DNA from: Halomonas sp. 'Soap Lake #6'
GTDB taxonomy: Bacteria > Pseudomonadota > Gammaproteobacteria > Pseudomonadales > Halomonadaceae
Length of the DNA: 64,000 bases
NCBI RefSeq assembly: GCF_003031405.1
Contig: NZ_CP020469.1
Location: forward strand, 2,790,001 to 2,854,000
Reading direction: 5' to 3'
Numbering within the stretch: position 1 is the first letter of the stretch; each line of letters starts with the position of its first letter. The notes beneath the pieces are model-generated. The model searched no databases. It was not told the DNA's origin and worked only from the letters and a program-made list of their open reading frames with translations. A program made the position numbers and the translations under genes. Of this stretch, positions 19,419-29,296 are shown piece by piece.

Positions 19419-20741
19419 CTAGCCCAGATACTTGATCATCACCCCCGCTGCAACTGCAGAACCAATCACGCCCGCTACGTTGGGGCCCATGGCATGCATT
19501 AGCAGGAAATTGTGGGGGTTTGACTCAAGCCCTACCTTATTAGCGACCCTAGCAGCCATGGGCACTGCCGACACCCCTGCCGCTCCAATCAAGGGGTTAA
19601 TCGGCATGCGACTCACCAGATTCATCAGCTTCGCCATCAATACACCTGCCGAAGTACCGATACCAAAAGCAACAATACCTAGCCCCATAATACCCAGTGT
19701 TTCAAGGGCAAGAAAGCTCTCAGCCATTAGCTTAGAGCCAACAGCAAGGCCAAGCACAATAGTAACGATATTGATAAGGGCATTTTGCGCCGTGTCGGTT
19801 AATCGCTCAACCACACCACACTCACGCATCAGGTTGCCAAAGCAGAACATCCCCAGCAGTGGCGCAGCATCGGGTAAAAACAGCGCCACCAATACCAACA
19901 GAAGCAGTGGGAAGACGATTTTTTCGAGCTTAGACACCGGACGCAACTGCGTCATTGCGATTTCGCGCTCTTTCTTAGTGGTTAGCAGCCGCATAATCGG
20001 TGGCTGTATAAGCGGTACCAGCGCCATATAGGCATAAGCCGCCACAGCGATCGCACCCAACAGTTCCGGCGCCAACATACTGGAAACGTAGATAGACGTG
20101 GGACCATCTGCACCACCGATAATACCAATCGCCGCCGCCTGATTGATGGAGAAGTCCATCCATCCCATGGCGGACATACCCACCGCACCAAAGACCGTTG
20201 CAAAAATACCAAACTGCGCCGCCGCACCTAGAAATAGCGTCCGGGGATTCGCCAACAGCGGACCAAAATCCGTCATAGCCCCCACCCCCATAAAGATAAT
20301 CAGCGGGGCAATGCCGGTAGTAATTGCAAGGCTATAAAATACGTAGAGCAAGCCATCACTGTAGCCAACATTAGTTGCAACATCTCGCGCAGCGCGCAGC
20401 TGATCAGGGCTTGCGCCGTCGTTGACTAGATACACCAGCGTTTCGCGCCATGCTTCAACACTGGCTAACGGGTCAAGCGTGGCGCCCAATGTGGATGCCA
20501 TCTGTTGCAACACGGCAGGATTGGCCACATGAATGGCTTGATCCAAGGCTGAAATTGCCAAGCCAGCCTCAGGTATGTTGGCTAAAATCCCGCCAAAGCC
20601 GATAGGTACCAGCAGCAGAGGCTCAAACTTCTTGTAAATGGCTAAGTAGAGTAACCCTAGCCCCACAAGGATCATGACCGCCTGGCCAAGCTCGAGGTTA
20701 TATAACCCCGAGCCTTCCCATAGGGTGATTAATTTTTCCAT
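19419..20741 (-). CDS. oadB: Oxaloacetate decarboxylase beta subunit, sodium pump
   Basis: OadB is the membrane subunit that decarboxylates carboxybiotin and pumps sodium out. The 440 residues have about nine to eleven membrane helices and the conserved core [16 protein letters not shown] with its essential aspartate, plus [13 protein letters not shown] and [16 protein letters not shown]. The gene follows oadA after 11 bp and ends the operon. In a halophile this pump fits a sodium-based energy economy; related methylmalonyl-CoA decarboxylase beta subunits are similar, but linkage to oadA and oadG favours oxaloacetate. Confidence 0.94.
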   Translation of the reverse strand: MEKLITLWEGSGLYNLELGQAVMILVGLGLLYLAIYKKFEPLLLVPIGFGGILANIPEAGLAISALDQAIHVANPAVLQQMASTLGATLDPLASVEAWRETLVYLVNDGASPDQLRAARDVATNVGYSDGLLYVFYSLAITTGIAPLIIFMGVGAMTDFGPLLANPRTLFLGAAAQFGIFATVFGAVGMSAMGWMDFSINQAAAIGIIGGADGPTSIYVSSMLAPELLGAIAVAAYAYMALVPLIQPPIMRLLTTKKEREIAMTQLRPVSKLEKIVFPLLLLVLVALFLPDAAPLLGMFCFGNLMRECGVVERLTDTAQNALINIVTIVLGLAVGSKLMAESFLALETLGIMGLGIVAFGIGTSAGVLMAKLMNLVSRMPINPLIGAAGVSAVPMAARVANKVGLESNPHNFLLMHAMGPNVAGVIGSAVAAGVMIKYLG

Positions 20742-20752
20742 TACCGAAGCCC

Positions 20753-22558
20753 TTAAAGCTCGATCAGCGCATCGCCTACGGCTACGCTGTCGCCTTCGCT
20801 GACGTTGACTTTAGAAACCGTACCAGAACTACTGGCGCGAACTTCAGTTTCCATTTTCATGGCTTCCAAAATAATCACGACATCACCTGCTGCCACTTGG
20901 TCTCCAGGGCGTACATTCACCTTGAAGATATTGCCTGCCAGTGGCGCATCAATACTCTCGCCACTAGACACCGGCTCAGCTGCTTGCTGTGCTTGGGAGG
21001 TCGTTTGCTCTTGCACCCCACTAATCTCACCACCCTCCGAGACTTCCACCACAAACGCTTTACCATTGAGCTTGACGGTGTAGGTCTCTGGACCGCTAGC
21101 AACCACTGGAGCCTTCGCTTCAGCTTTTGCAGGCACTTTGGCCGCGGCTTGCGGCGCCTGGGGTACTGGTTCAAAAGCTTCTGGGTTATCACGGTTTTTC
21201 AAGAATTTCAGGCCAATTTGTGGAAACAGTGCATAAGTAAGCACGTCATCCACCTGCCGCTCACCACCAGCAAGACGAATCCCCTCTGCACTTGCTTTCT
21301 GCTTCAGCTCAGCGGCAAGTCTGTCCATTTCGGGGGCAAGGTTGTCCGCTGGACGGCAGGTAATCGGCTCACCACCTTCCAGCACACGCTTTTGCAGTTC
21401 GGCGTTGAACGGCGCGGGAGCATACCCATACTCTCCCTTAAGCAGCGCCTGAACTTCTTTAGAAATTGATTTGTAACGCTCGCCCATCATCACGTTCATG
21501 ACGGCTTGGGTGCCGACAATTTGTGAGGTAGGCGTCACCAGCGGAATAAAGCCCAGGTCTTCACGCACTCGGGGGATTTCATTAAGCACGTCATCTAACT
21601 TGTCGCCAGCGCCCTGCTCTTTTAGCTGGCCTTCCATGTTGGTCAGCATACCGCCAGGTACCTGAGCAATCAGAATGCGCGAGTCGATACCTTTGAGCGA
21701 CCCCTCAAAAGCGGCATACTTTTTACGCACTTCGCGGAAGTAGCTGGCAATATCTTCTAGCAGCTCCAGATCCAGGCCAGTATCGCGACCAGTATCTTTG
21801 AGCATCGCGACAACAGACTCGGTGGGGCTGTGGCCGTAGGTCATCGACATGGAGGAAATAGCGGTATCGACATTATCGATACCCGCCTCGACTGCCTTAA
21901 GAATCGTGGAAGTTGATAAGCCAGTAGTAGCGTGGCAGTGCAAGTGAACGGGAATAGATAGCTCTTTTTTCAATCGCGTAACCAAGTCATACGCAATGTA
22001 TGGCGTTAGTAGCCCCGCCATATCCTTGATAGCCAGAGAGTCTGCCCCCATCGCCGCAATGGTTTTAGCTAGATCTACCCAGCTATCCAGGGTATGTACC
22101 GGGCTCACCGTGTAGGAGATAGTCCCCTGGGCATGACCACCTACTTGGCGCACAGCTTTAATAGCGCGCTCAAGATTTCGCGGGTCATTCATAGCATCGA
22201 AGACGCGGAATACATCAACGCCGTTAGTTTTCGCACGCTCAACAAACTTATCGACCACATCATCGGCGTAGTGGCGGTAACCCAGCAGATTCTGGCCACG
22301 CAGCAGCATCGCCTGAGGCGTGTTAGGCATGGCTTCTTTCAGCGCACGGATACGCTCCCAAGGGTCTTCACCCAGGTAACGAATGCACGCATCAAAGGTG
22401 GCGCCTCCCCAGGTTTCTAGCGACCAATAGCCGACCTTATCGAGTTTTTCGGCAATCGGCAGCATATCTTCAAGACGAAGCCGAGTGGCAAATAGCGATT
22501 GGTGGGCGTCGCGGAGGACAACATCAGTGATTCCCAGAGGACGAGTTGTTTCTTTCAT
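20753..22558 (-). CDS. oadA: Oxaloacetate decarboxylase alpha subunit
   Basis: OadA transfers the carboxyl group of oxaloacetate to biotin and carries the biotin. The 601 residues contain the carboxyltransferase TIM barrel ([14 protein letters not shown] metal site, [18 protein letters not shown]), the conserved pyruvate-carboxylase-type domain, an Ala/Pro-rich hinge around residues 470-500, and a C-terminal biotinyl domain with EAMKM, lysine K568 being biotinylated. It stands between oadG (96 bp upstream) and oadB (11 bp downstream). Confidence 0.95.
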   Translation of the reverse strand: MKETTRPLGITDVVLRDAHQSLFATRLRLEDMLPIAEKLDKVGYWSLETWGGATFDACIRYLGEDPWERIRALKEAMPNTPQAMLLRGQNLLGYRHYADDVVDKFVERAKTNGVDVFRVFDAMNDPRNLERAIKAVRQVGGHAQGTISYTVSPVHTLDSWVDLAKTIAAMGADSLAIKDMAGLLTPYIAYDLVTRLKKELSIPVHLHCHATTGLSTSTILKAVEAGIDNVDTAISSMSMTYGHSPTESVVAMLKDTGRDTGLDLELLEDIASYFREVRKKYAAFEGSLKGIDSRILIAQVPGGMLTNMEGQLKEQGAGDKLDDVLNEIPRVREDLGFIPLVTPTSQIVGTQAVMNVMMGERYKSISKEVQALLKGEYGYAPAPFNAELQKRVLEGGEPITCRPADNLAPEMDRLAAELKQKASAEGIRLAGGERQVDDVLTYALFPQIGLKFLKNRDNPEAFEPVPQAPQAAAKVPAKAEAKAPVVASGPETYTVKLNGKAFVVEVSEGGEISGVQEQTTSQAQQAAEPVSSGESIDAPLAGNIFKVNVRPGDQVAAGDVVIILEAMKMETEVRASSSGTVSKVNVSEGDSVAVGDALIEL

Positions 22559-22654
22559 GGTCGTGGCTCACAAGTCTATACGTTTTATGAATTTGTAGTA
22601 AAAATAACAAACAAACTGTCAAAAGTGGGATAAAGCAGCTACAAAAAGGACAGC

Positions 22655-22912
22655 CTACCGGCGGCGCGAAGAACGGTAACGGTGTACTGCAGCACTAATC
22701 ACCGCCAACACTTCATCATCAGCGTCTTTTGAAGCAGAGGATTTTACACTTTTCCCACGAGCAGGTGATGCGACGGGCGCAGGCTGGAAGCGGCCAATCA
22801 GCGTTGACATTAGCGTTACGCTAATCACCAAAACCGTAAGAAAAACAAAGACGAACCCCATACCAAGCCCCATAAGGGCAAGCCCCTCATGGAGCAACTC
22901 CGTATCCTGCAT
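22655..22912 (-). CDS. oadG: Oxaloacetate decarboxylase gamma subunit
   Basis: An 85-residue protein with one N-terminal membrane helix (LALMGLGMGFVFVFLTVLVI) after a short ELLHEG segment, and a Pro/Ser/Lys-rich tail ending in a basic RYRSSRRR. OadG bridges OadA and OadB and binds zinc in characterised pumps; a C-terminal histidine (AAVHRYR) is present. It opens the operon with a strong AAGGAG site. Small size and weak conservation make the call lean on context. Confidence 0.88.
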   Translation of the reverse strand: MQDTELLHEGLALMGLGMGFVFVFLTVLVISVTLMSTLIGRFQPAPVASPARGKSVKSSASKDADDEVLAVISAAVHRYRSSRRR

Positions 22913-23030
22913 ACCGCATTCTCCTTATTTCAAATGCTTGTCGGTGCCTCAACAGCCTGTAAAGGCGCTTGGCGCAGTGAGGGCAATGCACTAACCTGCC
23001 ACATCCAGAATAGATTGCAATGGCGCCATA

Positions 23031-24080
23031 GTGGAAGTCACGGTTGTTAATTTACTACAAAACGGTGGAATCGGTCTTGCCCCGATGGAGGGCGTGATCG
23101 ATGCCCTTACCCGCGATTTACTTACCCGACAGGGTGGATTCGACTGGTCGGTGACTGAATTTGTACGGGTAGTTGATACACGCCTCCCCCCGCGCGTGTT
23201 TTATAAGCACTGCCCGGAGCTCACCAAACGTCCCGTCGCCACGCCTAGCGGCGTGCCTGTACACCTGCAGCTGCTAGGCTCAGACCCGGTAGCGCTGGCG
23301 GAGAATGCCCGCCAAGCGCTTTCGCTCGGAGCCCTCAGCATTGACTTGAATTTTGGCTGTCCTGCGAAACTGGTAAACCGCCATGATGGTGGTGCATCGT
23401 TGTTACGCCAGCCTGAACGCGTTTATCGTGCCGTTAGAGCGGTTGCCGAAGCACTAGACGGTGAAATACCCGTAACAGCGAAGATTCGCCTGGGTTTTGC
23501 CAATCGCCGTTTAGCAGTAGCGTGCGGCCAAGCCTGCGAAGCTGGTGGCGCTGCGCGCCTAGTGGTGCATGGACGCACCCGAGATGAAGGCTATCGCCCA
23601 CCAGCGCATTGGGAGTGGATTGGAAAAGTGCGCCACCACATCTCTATACCCGTGGTGGCAAATGGCGATATATGGACGCTTGAGGATTACTGGAAAGCTC
23701 GCACCCTCTCTGGTTGCCGTGATGTCATGCTGGGACGTAGCGCCCTGGCGGACCCCTGGCTTGCACCACGTATTCGTCACTGGCAACGTACAGGAGAGCG
23801 CCTTCCTGAGACCACCTGGGAAATGCGCGTTAGCGTACTTATGCAGTACGCCACTCTGCAGCGTCAACACCTCCCTGACCGCGTTGTAGTGTCGCTCGTC
23901 AAACAGTGGCTAGCTCAAATGCGCCAGGGTAATGCGGAGGCAGACCAGCACTTCCAGCGCCTAAAGCGCCTCACCGACCTGGATACGCTGCTTAACAGCC
24001 TGCTACCGAGCACTCCAGCTGCGTTATATGAACCAGCGATAGCAAGCACCAGCCAAATTAACCACACAGCGCTTACGTAG
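23031..24080 (+). CDS. dusC: tRNA-dihydrouridine synthase, DusC type
   Basis: Dus enzymes reduce uridine to dihydrouridine in the tRNA D-loop using FMN and NADPH. The 349 residues have the FMN-binding start GLAPMEGVIDALTRDLLT, TEFVRVVDTRLPPRVF (specific to the DusC branch, U16), the catalytic C110 in LNFGCPAKLVN, KIRLGF, VVHGRTRDEGY and ANGDIW. The start appears to be GTG at 23031, overlapping the stop of a three-codon frame (ATG GCG CCA TAG). It is divergent from oadG with about 118 bp between. Confidence 0.92.
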   Translation: MEVTVVNLLQNGGIGLAPMEGVIDALTRDLLTRQGGFDWSVTEFVRVVDTRLPPRVFYKHCPELTKRPVATPSGVPVHLQLLGSDPVALAENARQALSLGALSIDLNFGCPAKLVNRHDGGASLLRQPERVYRAVRAVAEALDGEIPVTAKIRLGFANRRLAVACGQACEAGGAARLVVHGRTRDEGYRPPAHWEWIGKVRHHISIPVVANGDIWTLEDYWKARTLSGCRDVMLGRSALADPWLAPRIRHWQRTGERLPETTWEMRVSVLMQYATLQRQHLPDRVVVSLVKQWLAQMRQGNAEADQHFQRLKRLTDLDTLLNSLLPSTPAALYEPAIASTSQINHTALT

Positions 24081-24120
24081 CTAAAAAACATAAGCTAAAA
24101 AACATAACCCGAAAAACATA
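24079..24120. repeat. Three 14-bp tandem repeats after dusC
   Basis: Two exact units agctaaaaaacata (24079-24092, 24093-24106) and a third with three changes (24107-24120) begin at the dusC stop codon. They lie just before a terminator-like hairpin. Confidence 0.8.
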
Positions 24121-24123
24121 GCG

Positions 24124-24163
24124 CAAAAAAAAGCGCCCTTCCGCAAAATGCGTGGGGCGCTTT
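24124..24163. terminator. GC-rich hairpin with A-tract, probable terminator
   Basis: AAAGCGCCC (24130-24138) pairs with GGGCGCTTT (24155-24163). An A-run before it gives a long T-run on the minus strand, making it a strong stop for minus-strand transcripts from the tRNA side; on the plus strand, where dusC ends 44 bp earlier, only TTT follows. Confidence 0.7.
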
Positions 24164-24214
24164 ACACGATCGCAAGAACAAGGTGCGAGCCACCTTGAAC
24201 CGGCTAGAAAACAG

Positions 24215-24245
24215 AAAACCCGCTCTCGTTGAGAGCGGGTTTTTA
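24215..24245 (-). terminator. Terminator of the tRNA-Ser/Arg/Arg unit
   Basis: CCCGCTCTC (24219-24227) pairs with GAGAGCGGG (24231-24239), extended by AAAA/TTTT, with T-runs on both sides. It lies just after the last tRNA-Arg gene on the minus strand and can act in both directions. Confidence 0.85.
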
Positions 24246-24250
24246 AAATC

Positions 24251-24327
24251 TGGCGCGCCCGGGAGGATTCGAACCTCCGACCCCCTGATTCGTAGTCAGG
24301 TACTCTATCCAGCTGAGCTACGGGCGC
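24251..24327 (-). tRNA. tRNA-Arg(ACG), copy 2
   Basis: Read on the minus strand, 77 bases fold as a full cloverleaf with acceptor GCGCCCG, anticodon loop CTACGAA (anticodon ACG, expected to be edited to ICG and to read CGU/CGC/CGA), the T-loop GGTTCGAATCC, and an encoded CCA end. The sequence is identical to the copy at 24411-24487. Confidence 0.97.
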
Positions 24328-24410
24328 TTTACAGTTACATCTAACTAGTCAAACGATGAAAGCATTGTAACATCAACAGCTTACGCTTTCAAGAGGTAAT
24401 ATTCACAAGG

Positions 24411-24487
24411 TGGCGCGCCCGGGAGGATTCGAACCTCCGACCCCCTGATTCGTAGTCAGGTACTCTATCCAGCTGAGCTACGGGCGC
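24411..24487 (-). tRNA. tRNA-Arg(ACG), copy 1
   Basis: Same 77-base tRNA as the neighbouring copy, with encoded CCA. Spacers of about 83-96 bp separate the three tRNA genes, and all three read on the minus strand, so they are likely processed from one transcript started before tRNA-Ser. Confidence 0.97.
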
Positions 24488-24583
24488 TTAACCTTGCAAC
24501 ACCTCAGTCCTTCAACATCTCGGTCTTGCAATACTTCTGCTTGTCACATTACTGCTTCAAGCACTTGCTACTTAACATGCGGT

Positions 24584-24676
24584 TGGCGGAGAGAGAGGGA
24601 TTCGAACCCTCGATAGGGCTATAAACCCTATACTCCCTTAGCAGGGGAGCGCCTTCAGCCACTCGGCCACCTCTCC
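24584..24676 (-). tRNA. tRNA-Ser(GCT)
   Basis: A 93-base class II tRNA with acceptor GGAGAGG, the long variable arm typical of serine tRNAs (TATAGGG...CCCTATC), anticodon loop CTGCTAA (anticodon GCT, reads AGC/AGU) and an encoded CCA. It follows csrA on the same strand, as in Pseudomonas and its relatives. Confidence 0.97.
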
Positions 24677-24693
24677 TCAACAGCACGGCGCGA

Positions 24694-24722
24694 ATATTAC
24701 CGATTATAAGAACCAATGTCCA
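24694..24722 (-). promoter_or_regulatory. Promoter of the tRNA-Ser/Arg/Arg unit
   Basis: On the minus strand TGGACA (24722-24717) and TAATAT (24699-24694) are separated by exactly 17 bp. The -10 ends 18 bp before the tRNA-Ser 5' end. The -35 matches the consensus at 5 of 6 positions and the -10 at 4 of 6. Confidence 0.7.
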
Positions 24723-24801
24723 GCCCCACACCAATTTTTTTTCGCGCCGCCCGTATGTTACCGCATAAACGCCCTACAGCGGACGCAACCCTCGCGGCCA
24801 T

Positions 24802-24990
24802 TTACTCAGGGTCACTTTCACTATTACGTTCGCGCTGAATGCGCTGGTAGATCTCTTCGCGGTGCACCGCGACATCTTTAGGCGCATTCACACCGATACG
24901 CACTTGATTACCTTTCACACCTAATACCGTGACGGTAATTTCATCTCCGATCATCAGAGTTTCGCCAACGCGGCGGGTTAAGATGAGCAT
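24802..24990 (-). CDS. csrA: Carbon storage regulator CsrA/RsmA
   Basis: CsrA is a homodimeric RNA-binding protein that binds GGA motifs in leaders and in decoy RNAs to control translation of carbon storage, motility and biofilm genes. The 62 residues start [10 protein letters not shown] and contain the RNA-contact strand ending VHREEIYQR with R44, and the usual acidic-polar tail. AAGGAG precedes the start; this GGA-bearing site could allow autoregulation. It lies between lysC upstream and the tRNA unit downstream. A predicted decoy RNA lies at 34.9-35.1 kb in this window. Confidence 0.97.
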   Translation of the reverse strand: MLILTRRVGETLMIGDEITVTVLGVKGNQVRIGVNAPKDVAVHREEIYQRIQRERNSESDPE

Positions 24991-25041
24991 GGCTGATCTC
25001 CTTCTCAGACGTTTTTACACAACGGGACGTGTCCACCAGAG

Positions 25042-25074
25042 GCGACGCCACCCCATTATGCTGCATGGCGTCGC
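25042..25074. other. Inverted repeat in the csrA leader
   Basis: GCGACGCCA (25042-25050) and TGGCGTCGC (25066-25074) are perfect 9-bp arms around a 15-base loop, in the 197 bp between lysC and csrA. No T-run follows on the minus strand. It may be an inefficient terminator, an mRNA leader hairpin or an operator. Confidence 0.5.
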
Positions 25075-25187
25075 TTGTCACCAATGACCATGGCTCCATG
25101 ACACCCCAACTTCCCGTTGAAAGAAAGCTCACCACCACACGGCAGCAAGTATCACTCCTTCAGCGTAGAAGGTTTAAAGCATAGTTG

Positions 25188-26438
25188 TTATTCAGATTCG
25201 ATATCTGACTTATCAAGACCAAAAGCCTTGTGTAAGGCGTTGACCGCTAGTTCCATATGCTTTTCATCGATCACCACAGAAATTTTAATTTCTGAGGTCG
25301 ATACCATACGGATATTAACGTTCTCATCCGCCAACACGCGGAACATCTTAGAAGCAACGCCGGCGTGAGAGCGCATACCTACCCCCACCAGTGACACCTT
25401 GGCAATATTATCGTCGCCACGTAGCTCGCCACCGCCTAAGTCAGGAATAACGGTCTCTTCGATTAGCTTCTTCGTCGCTTTGTAGTCGCCTTTAGCTACG
25501 GTGAAGGTAAAGTCTGTATAGTCACCGGCAGGGGCTACATTTTGGACAATCATATCAACTTCGATATTTGCGTCGGCAATGGGGCCAAGAATGCGTGAAG
25601 CGACACCAGGTACGTCTGGTGTATTCAGCAGGGTGAGCTTAGCTTCATTTTTGGTAAAAGCGATACCGGAGATCAGCGGTTCTTCCATAGAGTCCTCGTC
25701 TTGGTCTGCGTCTGCAACAATTAGAGTGCCTGGGCCATCTTCAAAGCTCGACAATACCCGTAGCGGCACGTTGTACTTGCCTGCAAACTCCACAGCGCGG
25801 ATTTGCAGCACTTTGGAGCCTAGGCTCGCTAGTTCAAGCATTTCTTCTACAGTAATGCTCTCAAGGCGTTGCGCCCTGGAACACACGCGGGGATCGGTAG
25901 TGTAAACACCATCGACATCCGTATAGATTTGGCACTCATCGGCACCTAGCGCTGCAGCCAACGCAACTCCAGTGGTATCAGAACCACCGCGCCCTAGCGT
26001 TGTAATATTGCCGTTCTCATCAACACCTTGAAAGCCAGCCACGACTACGACTTTGCCTGCATCCAGGTCGGCTTTCAGATCGTCGGTTTCAATGCGCTGA
26101 ATACGCGCTTTGGTATAAGCGCTATCGGTATGGATTCCTACCTGAGCACCCGTATGAGAAGTGGCAGATACCCCAATTTGCTGAAGCGCCATGGCTAGCA
26201 GCGAAATGGTGACCTGCTCGCCGGTTGACAGCAGCATATCCATTTCACGCGGTGCAGGGTCTTCATTAAGGGCATGAGCCATATCAGTCAGGCGATTGGT
26301 CTCACCGCTCATCGCCGAGACCACCACAACCACCTGATGACCTTGATCGCGAAAGCCTTTGACCTTTTCCGCCACGGCCTTGATACGGTCGACAGAGCCC
26401 ACCGAGGTGCCGCCGAACTTCTGTACGTATAATGCCAT
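25188..26438 (-). CDS. lysC: Aspartate kinase
   Basis: This enzyme phosphorylates aspartate, the first step to lysine, threonine and methionine (and to ectoine, the osmolyte of halophiles). The 416 residues start ALYVQKFGGTSVG, with SAMSGETNRL, GRGGSDTTGVALAAALGA and YTDVDGVYTTDPR of the kinase domain, and two C-terminal ACT domains (LTLLNTPDVPG and VSLVGVGMRSHAG) for feedback control. It is the monofunctional alpha2beta2-like type, as in Pseudomonas and Corynebacterium. An internal ATG at codon 251 could yield the separate beta subunit. The alaS terminator isolates it from alaS. Confidence 0.94.
   Translation of the reverse strand: MALYVQKFGGTSVGSVDRIKAVAEKVKGFRDQGHQVVVVVSAMSGETNRLTDMAHALNEDPAPREMDMLLSTGEQVTISLLAMALQQIGVSATSHTGAQVGIHTDSAYTKARIQRIETDDLKADLDAGKVVVVAGFQGVDENGNITTLGRGGSDTTGVALAAALGADECQIYTDVDGVYTTDPRVCSRAQRLESITVEEMLELASLGSKVLQIRAVEFAGKYNVPLRVLSSFEDGPGTLIVADADQDEDSMEEPLISGIAFTKNEAKLTLLNTPDVPGVASRILGPIADANIEVDMIVQNVAPAGDYTDFTFTVAKGDYKATKKLIEETVIPDLGGGELRGDDNIAKVSLVGVGMRSHAGVASKMFRVLADENVNIRMVSTSEIKISVVIDEKHMELAVNALHKAFGLDKSDIESE
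25686..25697 (-). promoter_or_regulatory. Possible internal start for the LysC beta subunit
   Basis: Codon 251 of lysC is an ATG (25688-25686) preceded by GAGGA at 4 bases. The product would be 166 residues beginning MEEPLISGIAFTKNEAKL, which has the same beginning as the beta subunit of Corynebacterium aspartokinase (MEEAVLTGVA), made from an in-frame internal start. The short spacing makes it uncertain. Confidence 0.45.
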
Positions 26439-26505
26439 ATGCCGTTTTTCCTATGCGTTCGGGAATGGAGGGTGAATGTTGTTATTACTGATTTCCTTAA
26501 CCAAC

Positions 26506-26538
26506 AAAAAGGCCGGTAGCAGATAATGCCACCGGCCT
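26506..26538 (-). terminator. Terminator of alaS
   Basis: AGGCCGGT (26510-26517) pairs with ACCGGCCT (26531-26538); on the minus strand a run of five T follows. It lies 7 bp after the alaS stop. Confidence 0.85.
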
Positions 26539-26544
26539 CCTCAA

Positions 26545-29157
26545 TTAGCGAAGCGTGTTTTCCAACCAAGCCGGAACACTGCTCAGCGCTCCCGGCAGGG
26601 CATCGGGCTGGCTACCGCCGGCTTGCGCCATATCCGGGCGACCACCACCTTTACCTCCCACCTGCGAGGCAACGTGGTTAACCAGCTCGCCTGCTTTAAC
26701 GCGACCCGTCAAATCCTGGGTTACCCCTGCAATGAGACTCACTTTACCAGCTGCCGCATCAGCCACTCCAAGCATCACTACGCCTGAGCCCAGCTTATTT
26801 TTTAATTGGTCGAGCACGCCACGCAAATCTTTACCAGAAACCCCTTCCAACTGGGTGACCAGTAGCTTAACGCCGTTAACCTCCTGCACTTGGCTAAGCA
26901 TGTCACTGCCCGCTGCGCTAGCCAGTTTGGCTTTAAGCTGTTCAAGCTCTTTCTCAAGCGCACGGTTGCGCTCAACCAGCGACTCAACTCGCGCCTCAAC
27001 CTGATCGGGCTTGGTTTTCAAACGCTCGCCCAGGCGCTGCACACGAGCTTCTTGCTCACGGAAATACGCCAGCGCATTTTCACCGGTAATGGCTTCTATG
27101 CGGCGTACTCCTGACGCAATGCCCACTTCGCTAATCACATGGCAGCAACCAATGTCGCCGCTGCGCTTAACATGGGTACCGCCACATAACTCGATAGAGA
27201 AGCCATCGGCCCCAATGGTCAACACGCGTACGTTGTCAGCATATTTAGCTTCAAACAGTGCTGCTGCCCCTTTGGCCTTGGCATCAGCCAAGCTCATTTG
27301 CTCAATCTTCGTCGGCGCATTAGCCAGAATTTGCTCGTTGACCAGCCGCTCAACTTCAGCCAGTTGTTCAGTAGTCATCGGTTCGAAATGGCTAAAATCA
27401 AAGCGTAGGCGCTCAGCATTCACTAGAGAACCCTTCTGTTGCACGTGATCGCCTAATACCATGCGCAGCGCTTGATGCAGCAAGTGGGTCGCTGAGTGGT
27501 TACGAATGGTGGCACCGCGCAGGCTAGCATCCACTTCGCCACGCACGCTTGCACCAACATTTAATACCCCTTCCACCATCACCCCTTGGTGAAGATGATG
27601 GCCGCTTTGCTTCTGGGTATCCGTCACCTGGAAGCGCCCACCAGCTACATGTAGATAGCCGGTGTCGCCCACTTGACCACCCGACTCACCGTAAAACGGC
27701 GTGCGGTCTAGCACCACGATACCCTTCTGACCAGCTTCCAGAGCAGCCAGAGCATTTCCCTCGCTATCTACAAGGGCAGTGACCGTGGCTTGGTCTTCCA
27801 ATTGATCGTAACCAGTGAACTGGGTTTCACCTTCTAGCTCAATGGACGCGCTGTAATCAGCGCCAAACTGGCTCGCAGCACGTGCACGCTCACGCTGGGC
27901 TTCTAATTCGCGCTGGAAGCCCTCTTCATCTAGAGACACTTCCCGTTCACGGCACACATCGGCAGTAAGGTCATAGGGGAAGCCATAGGTATCGTATAGC
28001 TTAAACACCGTCTCACCAGACAATACATTGCCCTGAAGCTCTTCAAGTGCAGCGTTCAAAAGCCCCATGCCGTGATCTAGCGTGCGGGCAAACTGCTCTT
28101 CTTCTTTCAGCAGTACGCGGGCAATTTGGTCGCTGGCCTCGCGAAGCTCGGGGTAGGCATCGCCCATTTCGGTATCTAGCGCTGCAACCAGCTTATAGAA
28201 GAACGGTTCAGTAGCGCCCAGTTTGTGACCATGGCGAATCGCACGACGGATAATCCGACGCAATACATAGCCACGCCCTTCATTGGAAGGCAGTACGCCA
28301 TCGACAATTAAAAAGGCACAGGAGCGAATATGGTCGGCAATTACTCGCAGCGAAGGTGCGCTGGTGTCGCTGTGGCCAGTGGCATCAGCTGCCGCTTTTA
28401 GCAGATTCTGGAACAGGTCGATTTCATAGTTGGAGTGTACGCCCTGCATCACGGCGGCCACGCGCTCTAACCCCATACCGGTATCAATAGAAGGCTTGGG
28501 AAGTGGGTTTAACGTGCCTGCTGCATCACGGTCGAACTGCATAAATACGAGGTTCCAGATCTCGATATAGCGGTCACCATCCTCTTCTGGGCTTCCTGGA
28601 GGGCCGCCCCAAACCTCGGGACCGTGGTCATAGAAGATCTCCGAACAGGGGCCACAAGGACCGGTATCCCCCATCTGCCAGAAGTTATCTTTTGCACCGA
28701 TACGGGCGATGCGTTCGTGGGGCACTCCAATTTCGTCGGCCCAGATGTTGTAGGCCTCGTCGTCTTCAGTAAATACCGTGACCCATAACTTCTCTGCAGG
28801 CAGCCCGAGTCGTTCGGTGAGAAACTGCCAAGCGAAGCGAATAGCATCGTGCTTGAAGTAATCCCCAAAGCTAAAATTACCAAGCATCTCAAAGAAGGTA
28901 TGGTGGCGCGCAGTATAGCCAACATTGTCCAAATCGTTATGCTTACCGCCAGCGCGTACACAGCGCTGTGCAGAAGCGGCCCGCACATAGGGGCGCGGAT
29001 CACGGCCTAGAAAGACATCCTTAAAAGGCACCATGCCTGCATTAGTGAACAATAGGGTGGCATCGTTGCCTGGGACCAGTGACCCAGTTGGTACGATGGT
29101 GTGCCCCTGCTGTTCGAAGTAATCAAGAAAGGCCTGTCTGAGTTCTGCGCTTTTCAT
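26545..29157 (-). CDS. alaS: Alanine-tRNA ligase
   Basis: AlaS charges tRNA-Ala and edits mischarged serine and glycine. From [10 protein letters not shown] the protein has 870 residues, the family norm. Visible parts are class II motif 1 ([13 protein letters not shown]), [24 protein letters not shown], the editing domain with [12 protein letters not shown] and the [13 protein letters not shown] zinc-site motif, and the C-terminal glycine-rich C-Ala domain ([15 protein letters not shown]). A frame 25 codons longer exists, but GGAT before the ATG at 29157 and family alignment favour the shorter start. It follows recX after 139 bp. Confidence 0.97.
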   Translation of the reverse strand: MKSAELRQAFLDYFEQQGHTIVPTGSLVPGNDATLLFTNAGMVPFKDVFLGRDPRPYVRAASAQRCVRAGGKHNDLDNVGYTARHHTFFEMLGNFSFGDYFKHDAIRFAWQFLTERLGLPAEKLWVTVFTEDDEAYNIWADEIGVPHERIARIGAKDNFWQMGDTGPCGPCSEIFYDHGPEVWGGPPGSPEEDGDRYIEIWNLVFMQFDRDAAGTLNPLPKPSIDTGMGLERVAAVMQGVHSNYEIDLFQNLLKAAADATGHSDTSAPSLRVIADHIRSCAFLIVDGVLPSNEGRGYVLRRIIRRAIRHGHKLGATEPFFYKLVAALDTEMGDAYPELREASDQIARVLLKEEEQFARTLDHGMGLLNAALEELQGNVLSGETVFKLYDTYGFPYDLTADVCREREVSLDEEGFQRELEAQRERARAASQFGADYSASIELEGETQFTGYDQLEDQATVTALVDSEGNALAALEAGQKGIVVLDRTPFYGESGGQVGDTGYLHVAGGRFQVTDTQKQSGHHLHQGVMVEGVLNVGASVRGEVDASLRGATIRNHSATHLLHQALRMVLGDHVQQKGSLVNAERLRFDFSHFEPMTTEQLAEVERLVNEQILANAPTKIEQMSLADAKAKGAAALFEAKYADNVRVLTIGADGFSIELCGGTHVKRSGDIGCCHVISEVGIASGVRRIEAITGENALAYFREQEARVQRLGERLKTKPDQVEARVESLVERNRALEKELEQLKAKLASAAGSDMLSQVQEVNGVKLLVTQLEGVSGKDLRGVLDQLKNKLGSGVVMLGVADAAAGKVSLIAGVTQDLTGRVKAGELVNHVASQVGGKGGGRPDMAQAGGSQPDALPGALSSVPAWLENTLR

Positions 29158-29296
29158 AGGGTATCCGTAACAAGAAAGCATGATGCCCCAGGGCGCTGTC
29201 GCCGCCACCCACTGGGGTCGCAAAGGACCCATTATAACGCAGTTGTCAAACGACTAAAGCCGCAGTTAGCGACCGATACTCAAACAGAGGGCATAT

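Noticed and set aside
19432..21469. Frames of 190-199 codons antisense to oadB and oadA
   Set aside because: Shadows of the well-supported oad genes; the translated sequences show no domain.
24251..24487. Twin tRNA-Arg genes as an integration site
   Set aside because: No integrase, attachment-site repeat beyond the tRNA copies, or foreign gene block lies next to them; a simple tandem tRNA duplication explains it.
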